Below are positions 40,395 through 49,009 of a DNA stretch of 64,000 nt, piece by piece. Location of the stretch: contig MPUH01000065.1 in NCBI GenBank assembly GCA_001970955.1, positions 1 to 64,000 of the forward strand, written 5' to 3'. How positions within the stretch are numbered: the first letter of the stretch is position 1; each line of letters opens with the position of its first letter. Position numbers and translations under genes: made by a program. The notes below the pieces were generated by a model that was given only the letters and a program-made list of their open reading frames with translations, was not told where the DNA came from and did not search any database. The stretch comes from Stentor coeruleus (taxonomy: Eukaryota; Ciliophora; Heterotrichea; Heterotrichida; Stentoridae).

Positions 40395-41792
40395 ATGCTC
40401 GACCAACAAACTGTGAAAACAATCATAAGTATTTGTAACAAAAAGCCTAATGAGCGACAGTCACATGAAATTGCTCTTTTAGCTGATGTTACTAAAAGCT
40501 GTAAGGTCTTCAAATCTCTTATAGAAACTTCAGGTACAGCTTCACACAATCAATGCTGTAAATATTTAGGTTATCAATTTTGCCCTTTTGGCGAATATCT
40601 ATTCAAGTATGGGGAAAAAGGAACAAAGTTTTATATTATTATATCAGGAACTGTAGGTATAGAAATACCAAAAAAAGGTCCAAATGGGGAAGAGATTTTT
40701 ATAGAAGTAACAACACTTAATAGTGGTTCTTCATTTGGAGAGTTGGCTTTAGAAAGTTCAAAACCTAGAGGAGCATCAATTAAATGTAAGAATGACTCTC
40801 ATTTTATGTATTTAGAAAAAAATGATTATGTTGCTCTTATGTCAAAAATTGTACAAGAAAAAAGAGATTCTTTAGTTAATTTTCTTCAATCACTTCCTTT
40901 ATTTATGAATTGTACTAAAGGAACTTTAACAAAATTGACATATGTGTTTAGAGAAAGGTATTTTAATAAAGGACAGTTTGTATATAATGAAGGAGATACT
41001 GCTGAAGATATGCATATAATAAGAAAAGGGGAATTCGAGTTTTTTAAAGTAATAAAAAAAGCTAAGTCTAGTAGAGAAAACTGCATAAATGCTAAGGAAA
41101 AGCTCAAAAAAAGCAAAATCGCTAATTATGGGGTTGGGGAATTGTTTGGTGAAGAGGATTCTATGAAAGGAACAGCAAGAATAAGTACTTGTAGATGTAT
41201 TCAAAATGGATCAGTCCTCCTTTCAATAACAGTAAATGTAAGTAGCAGCTAGGATTTTAGAAGACAAATTTATCAAGAAGTTGTTTTAGAATATATTAAT
41301 AAAAGAGTTAATGAAAAACTTTCACAGATTAACTCACGAACAAACATGCTTAATTATATAGAAAACAATACAGTTAAACGACCAAAGTCTACTAATAAAA
41401 AAACTTTGCTTTGTTTAGACCTTGAACGTGAATCACAACATTTATGTACTTTTTATAGATCATCATCTACAATGTCAAATCGTAAGACTCCACAAACAGG
41501 AGGTATGTCGAAAAGGTTAACATCAACTTCAATTAACCCTTGCACCCAAGAAGCTAAAAAGTCAAATATCGATAAAATTCTTAAAGACTTAGAAAGAAAA
41601 AAAACCCCTAATGGTAAGCTTAAAGAAAAATTCATGCCTGAACTAGGTTCTTTTCTAAGAAAAACAGCTTACAGATCAGAAAAATTTCTCCCAATGCCAC
41701 TTAATGATTATGCATTTAAAAGCTTCAAAGGTATCTCAGTAGTTTCTATGAACTGTTTCCATGTCTACCAAAGTTTACGTAAAAAGCCATAA
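40395..41792 (+). CDS. Protein with two cyclic nucleotide-binding domains
   Basis: Two exons (40395-41237 and 41253-41792) give 460 residues. The first cNMP-binding domain (about 55-160) has a phosphate-binding cassette F-G-E-L-A-L-E (114-120) with Glu116 and K-P-R-G-A-S with Arg125, the residues that hold the cyclic phosphate and ribose. The second (about 165-300) reads F-G-E-E-D-S then T-A-R-I-S, where Glu253 is kept and Arg262 may serve, so binding is less sure. The order resembles the tandem CNB unit of PKA regulatory subunits, but no docking/dimerisation helix or inhibitor site is visible at the N terminus. The last 110 residues are basic and Ser/Thr-rich. The stop lies 49 bases from the convergent kinase gene. 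Without the intron the second half of domain two is lost. Confidence 0.85.
41238..41252 (+). other. 15-base intron in cNMP-binding gene
   Basis: GTAAGTAGCAGCTAG, phase 0. Splicing continues the beta-roll of the second domain (S-I-T-V-N then D-F-R-R-Q). If retained, the intron's own TAG is an in-frame stop. Confidence 0.9.
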
Positions 41793-41841
41793 TCTAAATT
41801 CTAAAAAATACTAAAAATCCTAAAATTATAAATTAAATTTC

Positions 41842-43425
41842 TTATTCTCCATGATAAGTCACATCACTAGTGCATATTTCACGATAAAGTTGGGCGAATT
41901 CTATCCTTGAAGATGGGTCAACTTTAATCATTTTCATTAAAGATTCTTTCAAAAGAGTATTTTCAATATTTTCTTCTATGTATCTGTCCATATTATACTG
42001 CAAACTATCATTGTATCTATTCCATGAACCTATACCTGATTCTGTTATCATATTGAAAATTGTCAAACCTAATGAATAAATATCGCTTTTATTGAAATTA
42101 AATGAGTTCTTTTTAATACCAAAACGTGTTTGACAATCTTTACTAATCAACTCTGGAGCAGCGTAATCTTTAGTATAAGGAGGATTAGAACTACTTTCTT
42201 CAATTTGTGTAACCCCACGATCATCACGTTTATATCTGCATGAAGCATTAAAATCTGTAAGTTTATATTTTTTAACCCCATTTTGTTTGAAAATCAAAAC
42301 ATTCCCTGGCTTGATATCTCTGTACCATACATTAAGATTACGAAGACTCATCATTCCTGTTATAAGCTGCTGTAAAGCTTCAAGGGCTTCATTTTCACGT
42401 GAAGTTTTTTCAGCTTTTATGGTTTCTTTATCTTTTTGAAGCCAATATTTTATGTCATCTTTTAAACTCTCATCGGCCTTTTCTAAAAATATAGCCAGTC
42501 TATGTTTTTTTGTCTCTGGGTTTATATCAGAAATAAACCCATAGCATCTAACAACAAAATCATTCCCATTAAGATCCATAAGAATTTTAGCTTCTTCGAT
42601 GTTGATATGTCTTTCTGAATCAGATTCTGTTATTTTTACAGCAATGATTTCTTGAGTTTGATGGACTAAAGCTAGAAGGACTTTTACTGTAAAAACCCCT
42701 TTTGGTCCTTGGTATATAGGCTTTTTTAATAAAGATATTTGACTATAACTGAAAATTCTCATCAATGCTTGTTTATCTTTAGTATTTCTTTCAAGAAGAG
42801 GGTTTTCAAAAGAACTGTTCCGGCAAAATAAATCTTCTGAATTAGATGAGTCAGAGATAGAATCAAAAGGGTAAAGCTTAGAAAAGATTATAAAATGAGC
42901 GGCAAAGGTATGTTCCAATAGCAAATTTAGGTTTTTTATTGTGGATAAACTGAATAAATTGATTTTGTATTGGTTTTTGTCTTGTATTTGAGTCTTAAAG
43001 ACACTTAAAATTTTTACTAGGAGGATTTTTTCTAGATTTGGTTTAAGTTCATAAAGAGATGAATCTTGAATGATTAGTCGATAGATTGAACAAATAGTTT
43101 TAAAGTTGGGGCTTTGGAAGAGTTGTTGAATTATAAATGATAGTTGTAGAGATTGAATAAAATCAGACTGATCTTTGATTGGAAAGTTACTTAAAGCTTC
43201 TTTTAGGATAATATCTGATGGTGAGTTGCTATTTAGGACTTGTGATATTTTATTTAGCTTAAAGTAAATGTTTAGTTGATTGTTTTCATTATCTTGTAAT
43301 CCTAGGTCTTCAATTGATTTTTTGATTATTTGCTCGTCGTCTGATTTGAGGATTTCTTGCACTTCATCATACCTAGGGGATTTAAAGAGTAAGCTAAAGA
43401 GATTGCTTTGATAAAACTTCGACAT
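41842..43425 (-). CDS. Protein kinase with Tyr-Arg-Asp and DFN motifs
   Basis: I choose the ATG at 43425 (527 residues); a longer frame to 43467 has only a TTG start. The N-terminal 230 residues are helical with no known domain. The kinase domain (about 240-520) has the A-V-K lysine (Lys264), the catalytic loop W-Y-R-D-I-K-P-G-N-V-L with Asp370, and D-F-N in place of D-F-G (391-393), then A-A-P-E-L and S-D-I-Y-S-L-G-L. HRD has become YRD. Catalytic Asp residues remain, so activity is possible, but the Gly of DFG, which lets the loop flip, is replaced by Asn, and the glycine loop is weak. It belongs to a ciliate-specific kinase group as far as I can tell; the pseudogene at 35055-35535 looks like a relative. 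It converges on the cNMP-binding gene with a 49-base gap. Confidence 0.85.
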   Translation of the reverse strand: MSKFYQSNLFSLLFKSPRYDEVQEILKSDDEQIIKKSIEDLGLQDNENNQLNIYFKLNKISQVLNSNSPSDIILKEALSNFPIKDQSDFIQSLQLSFIIQQLFQSPNFKTICSIYRLIIQDSSLYELKPNLEKILLVKILSVFKTQIQDKNQYKINLFSLSTIKNLNLLLEHTFAAHFIIFSKLYPFDSISDSSNSEDLFCRNSSFENPLLERNTKDKQALMRIFSYSQISLLKKPIYQGPKGVFTVKVLLALVHQTQEIIAVKITESDSERHINIEEAKILMDLNGNDFVVRCYGFISDINPETKKHRLAIFLEKADESLKDDIKYWLQKDKETIKAEKTSRENEALEALQQLITGMMSLRNLNVWYRDIKPGNVLIFKQNGVKKYKLTDFNASCRYKRDDRGVTQIEESSSNPPYTKDYAAPELISKDCQTRFGIKKNSFNFNKSDIYSLGLTIFNMITESGIGSWNRYNDSLQYNMDRYIEENIENTLLKESLMKMIKVDPSSRIEFAQLYREICTSDVTYHGE

Positions 43426-43621
43426 TATAGAAATAGTTTTTTTGAGAGATATTATTGTATGATACAATTAAAATGGTTAGAGAGTTATGTGGAGAAATCT
43501 TTGTTAAATGAGAATTGAACTACGGTAAAATTTCTTAATAGCATAAGCAAAATCACATAAGCTCTTCTGTTATCTCAATGTTTGTGATAATTCATATTTG
43601 TAATGCTATTCCTTAAAACAA
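43426..43621. promoter_or_regulatory. 5' flank of the DFN kinase gene
   Basis: Short spacer before the minus-strand kinase. AT-rich with no recognised motif. The gene relic begins at its far side. Confidence 0.35.
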
Positions 43622-44116
43622 TTAATTAATGTTTACTGTCTTAAATATATATTTTTTCAAATGGATTATTATCTGGTATTCCTCATATAAAATATCTAAT
43701 TTTGCTGAGATATTCAAATTTTCATTAGTCTTTAATATCGTATCTAATACTAAGGATTTCTCTAATTGGTTTATGCAATAGAATCTAGAAAGTTTATATG
43801 TTTTTATATAAATTGGTATTATATATACAAATTATAATATTTTATGGAGTGTAATTTCTGTATATGATTCTTAATTTTTTGAGGCTAATAACTTAATTTA
43901 TTTTTTTGTTTTAAGAGCTCATATGCTTCTATTTCAGGTTTATAAGATTCACTTATCTCTTCAATTTGGTTTTAATTCCCAGTCTTCTATTATTACATAA
44001 AATAAGATTATCTTTTTATGCAAATAAATAATTGTTTATGATATATCGCTAACTTAAAATTCAAATAAAATTTGATTGTATAATGCTACACACAAATCAT
44101 AATCATTTGTAAAAAA
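43622..44116 (-). pseudogene. Coding-like gene relic, family unknown
   Basis: On the - strand several stretches read as degraded protein. A stop-free stretch of about 69 codons (stop at 43622) reads, in part, N-Q-L-E-K-S-L-V-L-D-T-I-L-K-T-N-E-N and A-K-L-D-I-L-Y-E-E-Y-Q. A second stretch, stopping at 43885, reads Q-I-E-E-I-S-E-S-Y-K-P-E-I-E-A-Y-E, and a third, in another frame up to about 44116, reads I-I-E-D-W-E-L-K-P-N. Charged residues and heptad-like spacing are unlike the I/N/K/Y/F filler of random AT-rich sequence. No ATG-led gene can be built with 15- or 16-base introns, so it looks like a dead host gene. No family is recognised. Confidence 0.4.
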
Positions 44117-44591
44117 TAATACACTTATGACTATCCTAAAATAATTACAATTTAGCATCACCATTAAAGGTAATTTATCAACTCTAATCTCTCCTTCAGA
44201 AATAAAAATAAATAATCAAAAAAACTGAAAATATAAAATTCTTCCAAAACAAAAAAATCCTGAAAAATCAAAATCTTTTATTACAAACAAATTTTCAGTC
44301 ACATATTTATAAATACATAAAAACTTAAAGTTTTCTATTTAAAATATTAAAACATAAAAATTTTCTAAATTAAATACAACAACTGAAATACCAAACTATA
44401 AAAATCCAACCTAAGTCTTCACTAACCACCTTCTAAGTATCCAAAAATCCCCATAAAAAAGCGCCATAAACTATTAANACTAACCACCTTCTAAGTATCC
44501 AAAAATCCCCATAAAAAAGCGCCATAAACTATTAAATAATTTCATAAACTCCAAACTTGAATAATAAAATAATCATTATTAGTTCAAAAAA
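44117..44591. promoter_or_regulatory. 5' flank of 44592 gene, with artefact
   Basis: G-poor, A/C/T-rich flank typical of sequence before a + gene. It contains the assembly duplication described separately at 44421-44535. No other motif is recognised. Confidence 0.45.
44421..44535. other. Contig-join artefact: duplicated 57-mer around N
   Basis: A 57-base segment at 44421-44477 is repeated without change at 44479-44535 with one N at 44478 between the copies. A perfect direct repeat centred on a single N is best explained by two contigs whose overlapping ends were not merged. Confidence 0.9.
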
Positions 44592-45638
44592 ATGAATAAT
44601 GTTTCCCCACTATTTGAAATCAATCCTTTCTATACCCCCCCTCCATCAACAATCCGTTTTGCCGACTCAAACAACTGTCTTCGGCATCCAAAAAAATTAG
44701 ACATCAAACCCATAGAAGATTTTGAATCAATTTTAAATATCTTATGCATAAACTGTCAGGAACTAATAAACGTAAGCAAAATTGATTATCATTCTAAGCT
44801 TTGTATTCATCCTTCAGAAAAAGTTCTTCAACTAGAAAAAGACAATGAAATTGAAGCAGTCAGATTCAAAATCACAAATCTGAAAAATGTACTTGAAGAA
44901 ATCGCATTAAAACCTAAACTAAATCCATGTGATAAAAATTATATTATTGTTCTGATAAGAAATAGTCTAACAGTATTAAATACCCGCAATCTTCAAGTTT
45001 TAGAAAATATAATTGACTCTTTGAATACTATACTTTATTCATTTAAAGGTAGTTTATGTATTAGAATTTATACTGAGAGGTTTACATCTTTGGTTGCTCA
45101 ATTAATAGGATATTTGATTATTGAAAGCAATCTTAATACACAGATTTTAGGGAAAAAAAATATTTTCAAAGATATTGAAATAAAATCCTTACAGGAACAA
45201 GTTGAGTATTATAAATCCAGGGCGGAAATTTTACAGAAAGTTGTCGTGAAAACACAGAATATGAAATTGCCTGAAATTAATAGGAAAGTAGAAGCTATAA
45301 GAAGTGAATTGGGCAGTTTAAGCCCGAGTGGCTCATCAAATTCAAGTATTTTGTTTGATGAAAGACCTTTTTCGCCTATGGGCTCAAGTGATGAGGAAAA
45401 TAAAAACCAGGAAGAAATGAAAAAGTATTTCTATTCGTTGTGTTTGAAACAGAAAATAAATTTATCAACAAATAAAAAGTATAAACCTAATTTATCAATA
45501 TCGAAAATGCTTCAAGATGTTATTGATAAAAATATACCTCCTGAGAATTGGCAAGACTTTGTTTCTACACAGTTTTCTAATCCTGATCGGAAATTTGTAG
45601 AACAGAAACCTCAGAGAAGATCATTAAGACATAAGTAA
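44592..45638 (+). CDS. Putative C2HC zinc finger and coiled-coil protein
   Basis: The product has 348 residues. Residues about 52-71 hold C-x2-C-x12-H-x3-C, a short C2HC-type zinc finger, followed by a coiled coil (about 78-105). A helical middle and a second short coiled coil (about 198-225) follow, then a Ser-rich linker (about 243-270) and a C-terminal region with an N-W-Q-D-F-V motif. The tail is basic (R-R-S-L-R-H-K). I do not recognise a named family; this zinc finger plus helical layout recurs in ciliate proteins of unknown role. The frame is intact and has no visible intron. The gene stands between two regions of gene relics. Confidence 0.75.
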   Translation: MNNVSPLFEINPFYTPPPSTIRFADSNNCLRHPKKLDIKPIEDFESILNILCINCQELINVSKIDYHSKLCIHPSEKVLQLEKDNEIEAVRFKITNLKNVLEEIALKPKLNPCDKNYIIVLIRNSLTVLNTRNLQVLENIIDSLNTILYSFKGSLCIRIYTERFTSLVAQLIGYLIIESNLNTQILGKKNIFKDIEIKSLQEQVEYYKSRAEILQKVVVKTQNMKLPEINRKVEAIRSELGSLSPSGSSNSSILFDERPFSPMGSSDEENKNQEEMKKYFYSLCLKQKINLSTNKKYKPNLSISKMLQDVIDKNIPPENWQDFVSTQFSNPDRKFVEQKPQRRSLRHK

Positions 45639-46060
45639 GAATTAATACTGATAGACAAAGAGTATATTTTTATTTATATTGAAATGTTGTTAAATATTAT
45701 TTTTGGGTTAGTTTATTATATGATTTTATTTAAAGTTTATTATTTAGTAAAGATTTTTTATATAGGAAATAATTCATCAAAACCAAAGTAAATTTTTATT
45801 CTTCAATATATCTTTATAAACCAAATCAAATAAAAACTTCGATTTCTAACTACATTTTTCATACAATCCAGCATTAAAAACATTTACAGATTGTTCTATG
45901 TATAAAAAAAATCCACTACCTAAACTTTCATATACAAAATTCACTTAAAATAATAAGTCAATATCTTCATTCTCAAATTAATTAAAAAGTTTAAATAAAA
46001 AATGATTATTAATATGATAACTATAATTATTACCTGAATGAAATGATTCAAAGTCCCTAA
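45639..46060. other. Spacer, nothing recognised
   Basis: AT-rich 3' flank of the previous gene. No repeat or RNA gene seen. Confidence 0.4.
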
Positions 46061-46900
46061 TTTGAATTTAGCATTTCTCAAGTCCTCCTAATTTTTATGA
46101 TCAAAAACTATCAAGTCATCATAGAATATTCAGATAAACTTATCCTTCTAAATAAAATCTTCCTAGTTATAAAAAAATATCACTTACCCTTACCACTATA
46201 TAAATAAATATTCACTAAAAAACTCACCTCTAATAACTTGTGGATCATTAGAATTCTTAACCTCAGATTCTATTATATATGCCCATTAGGATGATAAAAA
46301 AAATTGGAAAAAAAAATACAATCAATAAATCTAAGTTGTCTTAGAATTACTAATACTTCAACATAAAAATTATTAGTCTTTCCTTTTCCAAATAAAATAG
46401 AAATTTTTTAAACCTAGAAGTTAGCAAAAAAGCATTATTAAAATAAGTTTATTGTTTAAGTATAAATGTATAATACTATGGGAAAAAATATGTATATCAC
46501 TATGCTTTGGGTTATATTAAATAATATTTCTATTGAAAATATTGTAATATTATCCCATTTATATAATTTATTCATGTTTTACCGAAAACTAGGAATAAAC
46601 AACAAAGATGATCTTACAGATTTGAATTCGATGTTTAACTATATGAATAAAACCAGTGCTTTTGATGAGTATATAGATTTACATGATTCTGAACTCCTTC
46701 TTGGCCAGTTAAGACAAAACCTGAACTTTCTTTTAAAATATACGCTAGTATTGAGATAATATGAAGCCTAATGAAAAAGATTCAAAGTGGACTTTATCTA
46801 TAAGGTTTCCATACTTGAAATCTTTAGGAAAAGGATGACAAAACTACTATCAGGACAAATTACAATATCCACAACATATACTTTCTAGTAAATTCAAAAC
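46061..46900 (+). pseudogene. Second gene relic, possibly dead gene
   Basis: Several + strand coding-like pieces follow one another. One at 46061-46207 includes Y-S-D-K-L-I-L-L-N-K-I-F; the same frame continues past a stop to about 46293. A 97-codon frame at 46466-46759 includes D-D-L-T-D-L-N-S-M-F-N-Y-M and L-H-D-S-E-L-L-L-G-Q-L. A third at 46761-46838 includes D-S-K-W-T-L-S-I-R-F-P-Y-L. The pieces cannot be joined by 15/16-base GT-AG introns that I can find. The 97-codon frame could still be a small real gene, but its first half looks like filler. I favour a decayed host gene of unknown family. Confidence 0.33.
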
Positions 46901-47175
46901 TAATAATATATATTATTAGCACTTGCTAATAAAATGCTTATAATCAATATTCAGTATGATCACTAAAAAACTGATCACTAAAATTTATCACTATCACAAT
47001 ATAAAAACACTTAAATTATACTCCAAACTCATATAATTTTTAATAATCATCTTCATTCCCTCTTCACCTTTTAAAATAAAATCTTTTGCATTCTATCTAA
47101 AAAATTCTACCTACAATAAAATCTCAGTAAAATTCATTCATAATTTAATTCAACATACACTAAAAAATAATAAAT
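46901..47175. promoter_or_regulatory. 5' flank of aminotransferase gene
   Basis: G-poor, C/A/T-rich flank, ending in TAATAAATATG at the start codon. No specific motif is recognised. Confidence 0.4.
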
Positions 47176-48411
47176 ATGTGGAAAGATATATCAAACAATC
47201 TCGAAAATTTCCAATATACAATCTGGAATGAGTTCACGCAACTCGTTCTAAAGCATCAAGCAATTAATTTAGGCCAAGGGTTTCCAAATTTCTCCTGCCC
47301 TCAATTTGTTAAAGATGCCTTAACTGATGCAGTAAACAACAATGAAAATCAATACAGTAGGTCTGCAGGTTTTCCAATGCTTGTTGAAGAAATTGCTAAA
47401 ATATACGGTATTAAACATAATAGAAAAATCGATCCAATGACTGAAATTGCAGTGTGTTATGGAGCAGGTGAAGCTTTATGTAATATAGCAATGGCACTTA
47501 TAAACCCAGGAGATGAAGTTATTATTATAGACCCATCATTTGATATTTATATTCCACAAATCTGTATCCCTGGAGGTATTCCAATAAGAGTTTCCTTAGA
47601 GCCGCCTATAGACAATATATCTCCATGGACAATAAATTTCGATAAACTTGAGTCAGCTTTTACTAATAAAACTAAGATTTTCTTGTTTAATACCCCAAAC
47701 AACCCAGTTGGTAAAGTATTCACTAGAGAAGAATTAGAAAAGATTGCCCAAATACTTGAAAAATGGCCTAATGTTGTTATTGTAGCAGATGAAGTTTATG
47801 AACATATTGTTTTTGATGGAAAGGAACATATAAGTTTAGCTGATATTGGTAACTTATGGGAAAGATCTGTAACTTTATCAAGTGCAGGAAAACTTTTCTC
47901 TATAACTGGTTGGAAGACAGGATGGGCAGTAGGTGGTCCAATTATTATAAAAAACATGGTTGTTTCTAAACTTTGGATATCTTTTTGTTCTAATACTGTT
48001 TGTCAAGGCGCAATTGCTAGATGTTTACGTTTTGCTGAAAACGAATATGAAGATTTTCCGAATTATTACAAGTGGTTATGTAAACAATATGAGGAAAAAA
48101 GAGAAAGAATTAAATATATTCTTAACAATAGTAATGTTATTAAAGTTCAACCATTACTTTCAGAAGGAGGATTTTTTTTGGTTGGGAGGATTTTGGATGA
48201 TGGCGATTTTATCCCTGAAAAATTTAAAAATGAAACTAGTTTAGACTTTGCATTTTGTAGATGGTTGATAGAAGAACATAAAGTTAGTGCTATACCTTGC
48301 TCTGCATTTTTTGGTGAAAATAATAAGCATTTTGGAAGTAATCTTATTAGATTTGCTTTGTGTAAAGAACTTTCAGAGTATGATAAAGCGGAGAAAATAC
48401 TTATTAGGTAA
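47176..48411 (+). CDS. Kynurenine-type aminotransferase (class I PLP enzyme)
   Basis: The product has 411 residues, the usual length of the kynurenine/glutamine transaminase family (KYAT, CCBL). It has the family opening N-L-G-Q-G-F-P-N-F, the Q-Y-S-R-S-A-G-F segment that contacts substrate, F-N-T-P-N-N-P-V-G-K with the PLP-binding Asn, A-D-E-V-Y-E-H-I with the Asp that pairs with the pyridine nitrogen, and S-S-A-G-K-L-F-S-I-T-G-W-K with the Schiff-base lysine Lys239. An R-F-A-L-C motif near the end supplies the carboxylate-binding Arg. It should transfer an amino group from kynurenine, glutamine or similar amino acids to a 2-oxo acid. No targeting peptide is evident, so it is probably cytosolic. 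No intron. Confidence 0.93.
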   Translation: MWKDISNNLENFQYTIWNEFTQLVLKHQAINLGQGFPNFSCPQFVKDALTDAVNNNENQYSRSAGFPMLVEEIAKIYGIKHNRKIDPMTEIAVCYGAGEALCNIAMALINPGDEVIIIDPSFDIYIPQICIPGGIPIRVSLEPPIDNISPWTINFDKLESAFTNKTKIFLFNTPNNPVGKVFTREELEKIAQILEKWPNVVIVADEVYEHIVFDGKEHISLADIGNLWERSVTLSSAGKLFSITGWKTGWAVGGPIIIKNMVVSKLWISFCSNTVCQGAIARCLRFAENEYEDFPNYYKWLCKQYEEKRERIKYILNNSNVIKVQPLLSEGGFFLVGRILDDGDFIPEKFKNETSLDFAFCRWLIEEHKVSAIPCSAFFGENNKHFGSNLIRFALCKELSEYDKAEKILIR

Positions 48412-49009
48412 TTAAGAATTAATATTATTATCAAAATGATACTATAGGACTAGAAGTTGTAGGAAATTTTTAAACTAAAATTTAATACAGGTTAAATATG
48501 GTTGAAGGTTTATTCATTTTTATTATGCTGCTTCTAGGAAAAAGTTTAATAGTATTTTTTTGCTATGCAACTTTGATATCATTAGTATTTTAGTTTCAGA
48601 CAATTGTATTATATAATATTTTTAATATATTTCTATGAATTAACCTACTGAATAAAAAATATAGTAACAAAAAATGAAATTTTAAGTTGTTAAATCTTTT
48701 TTAATCAAGTATATCAAATATCATCATCTAACAAGAACCAATTAAAAAAACCAACTAATTACAAAATCTATTTAAATCATTATCTGCATATAAATTTTTA
48801 TCAACAATCTCACCAATAATTTACAAAATCCAAAGTAATAATTCTATCAAATAATACAAATTTTCATATAAAATCTTGATAATAAAATAATTTTATTCAT
48901 TAATAACCCTTAAAACCCATAGCAAATCAAGTATATTCTTAGTTCTCAGACATTAAACTCTTTGATTATAATCACCATTCACATTATTGGAGTTAATAAA
49001 AGTTAAAAA
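48412..49009. other. 598-base spacer between + genes
   Basis: Left part is G/T-containing 3' flank, right part is G-poor 5' flank. No open frame, repeat or RNA gene is recognised. Confidence 0.5.

Noticed and set aside
43426-43467. Longer N terminus of the DFN kinase starting at 43467
   Set aside because: That start is TTG; the first ATG in frame is at 43425.
44421-44535. A real 57-base tandem repeat
   Set aside because: The copies are identical and centred on a single N, as at the two other N positions; an assembly join explains it better.
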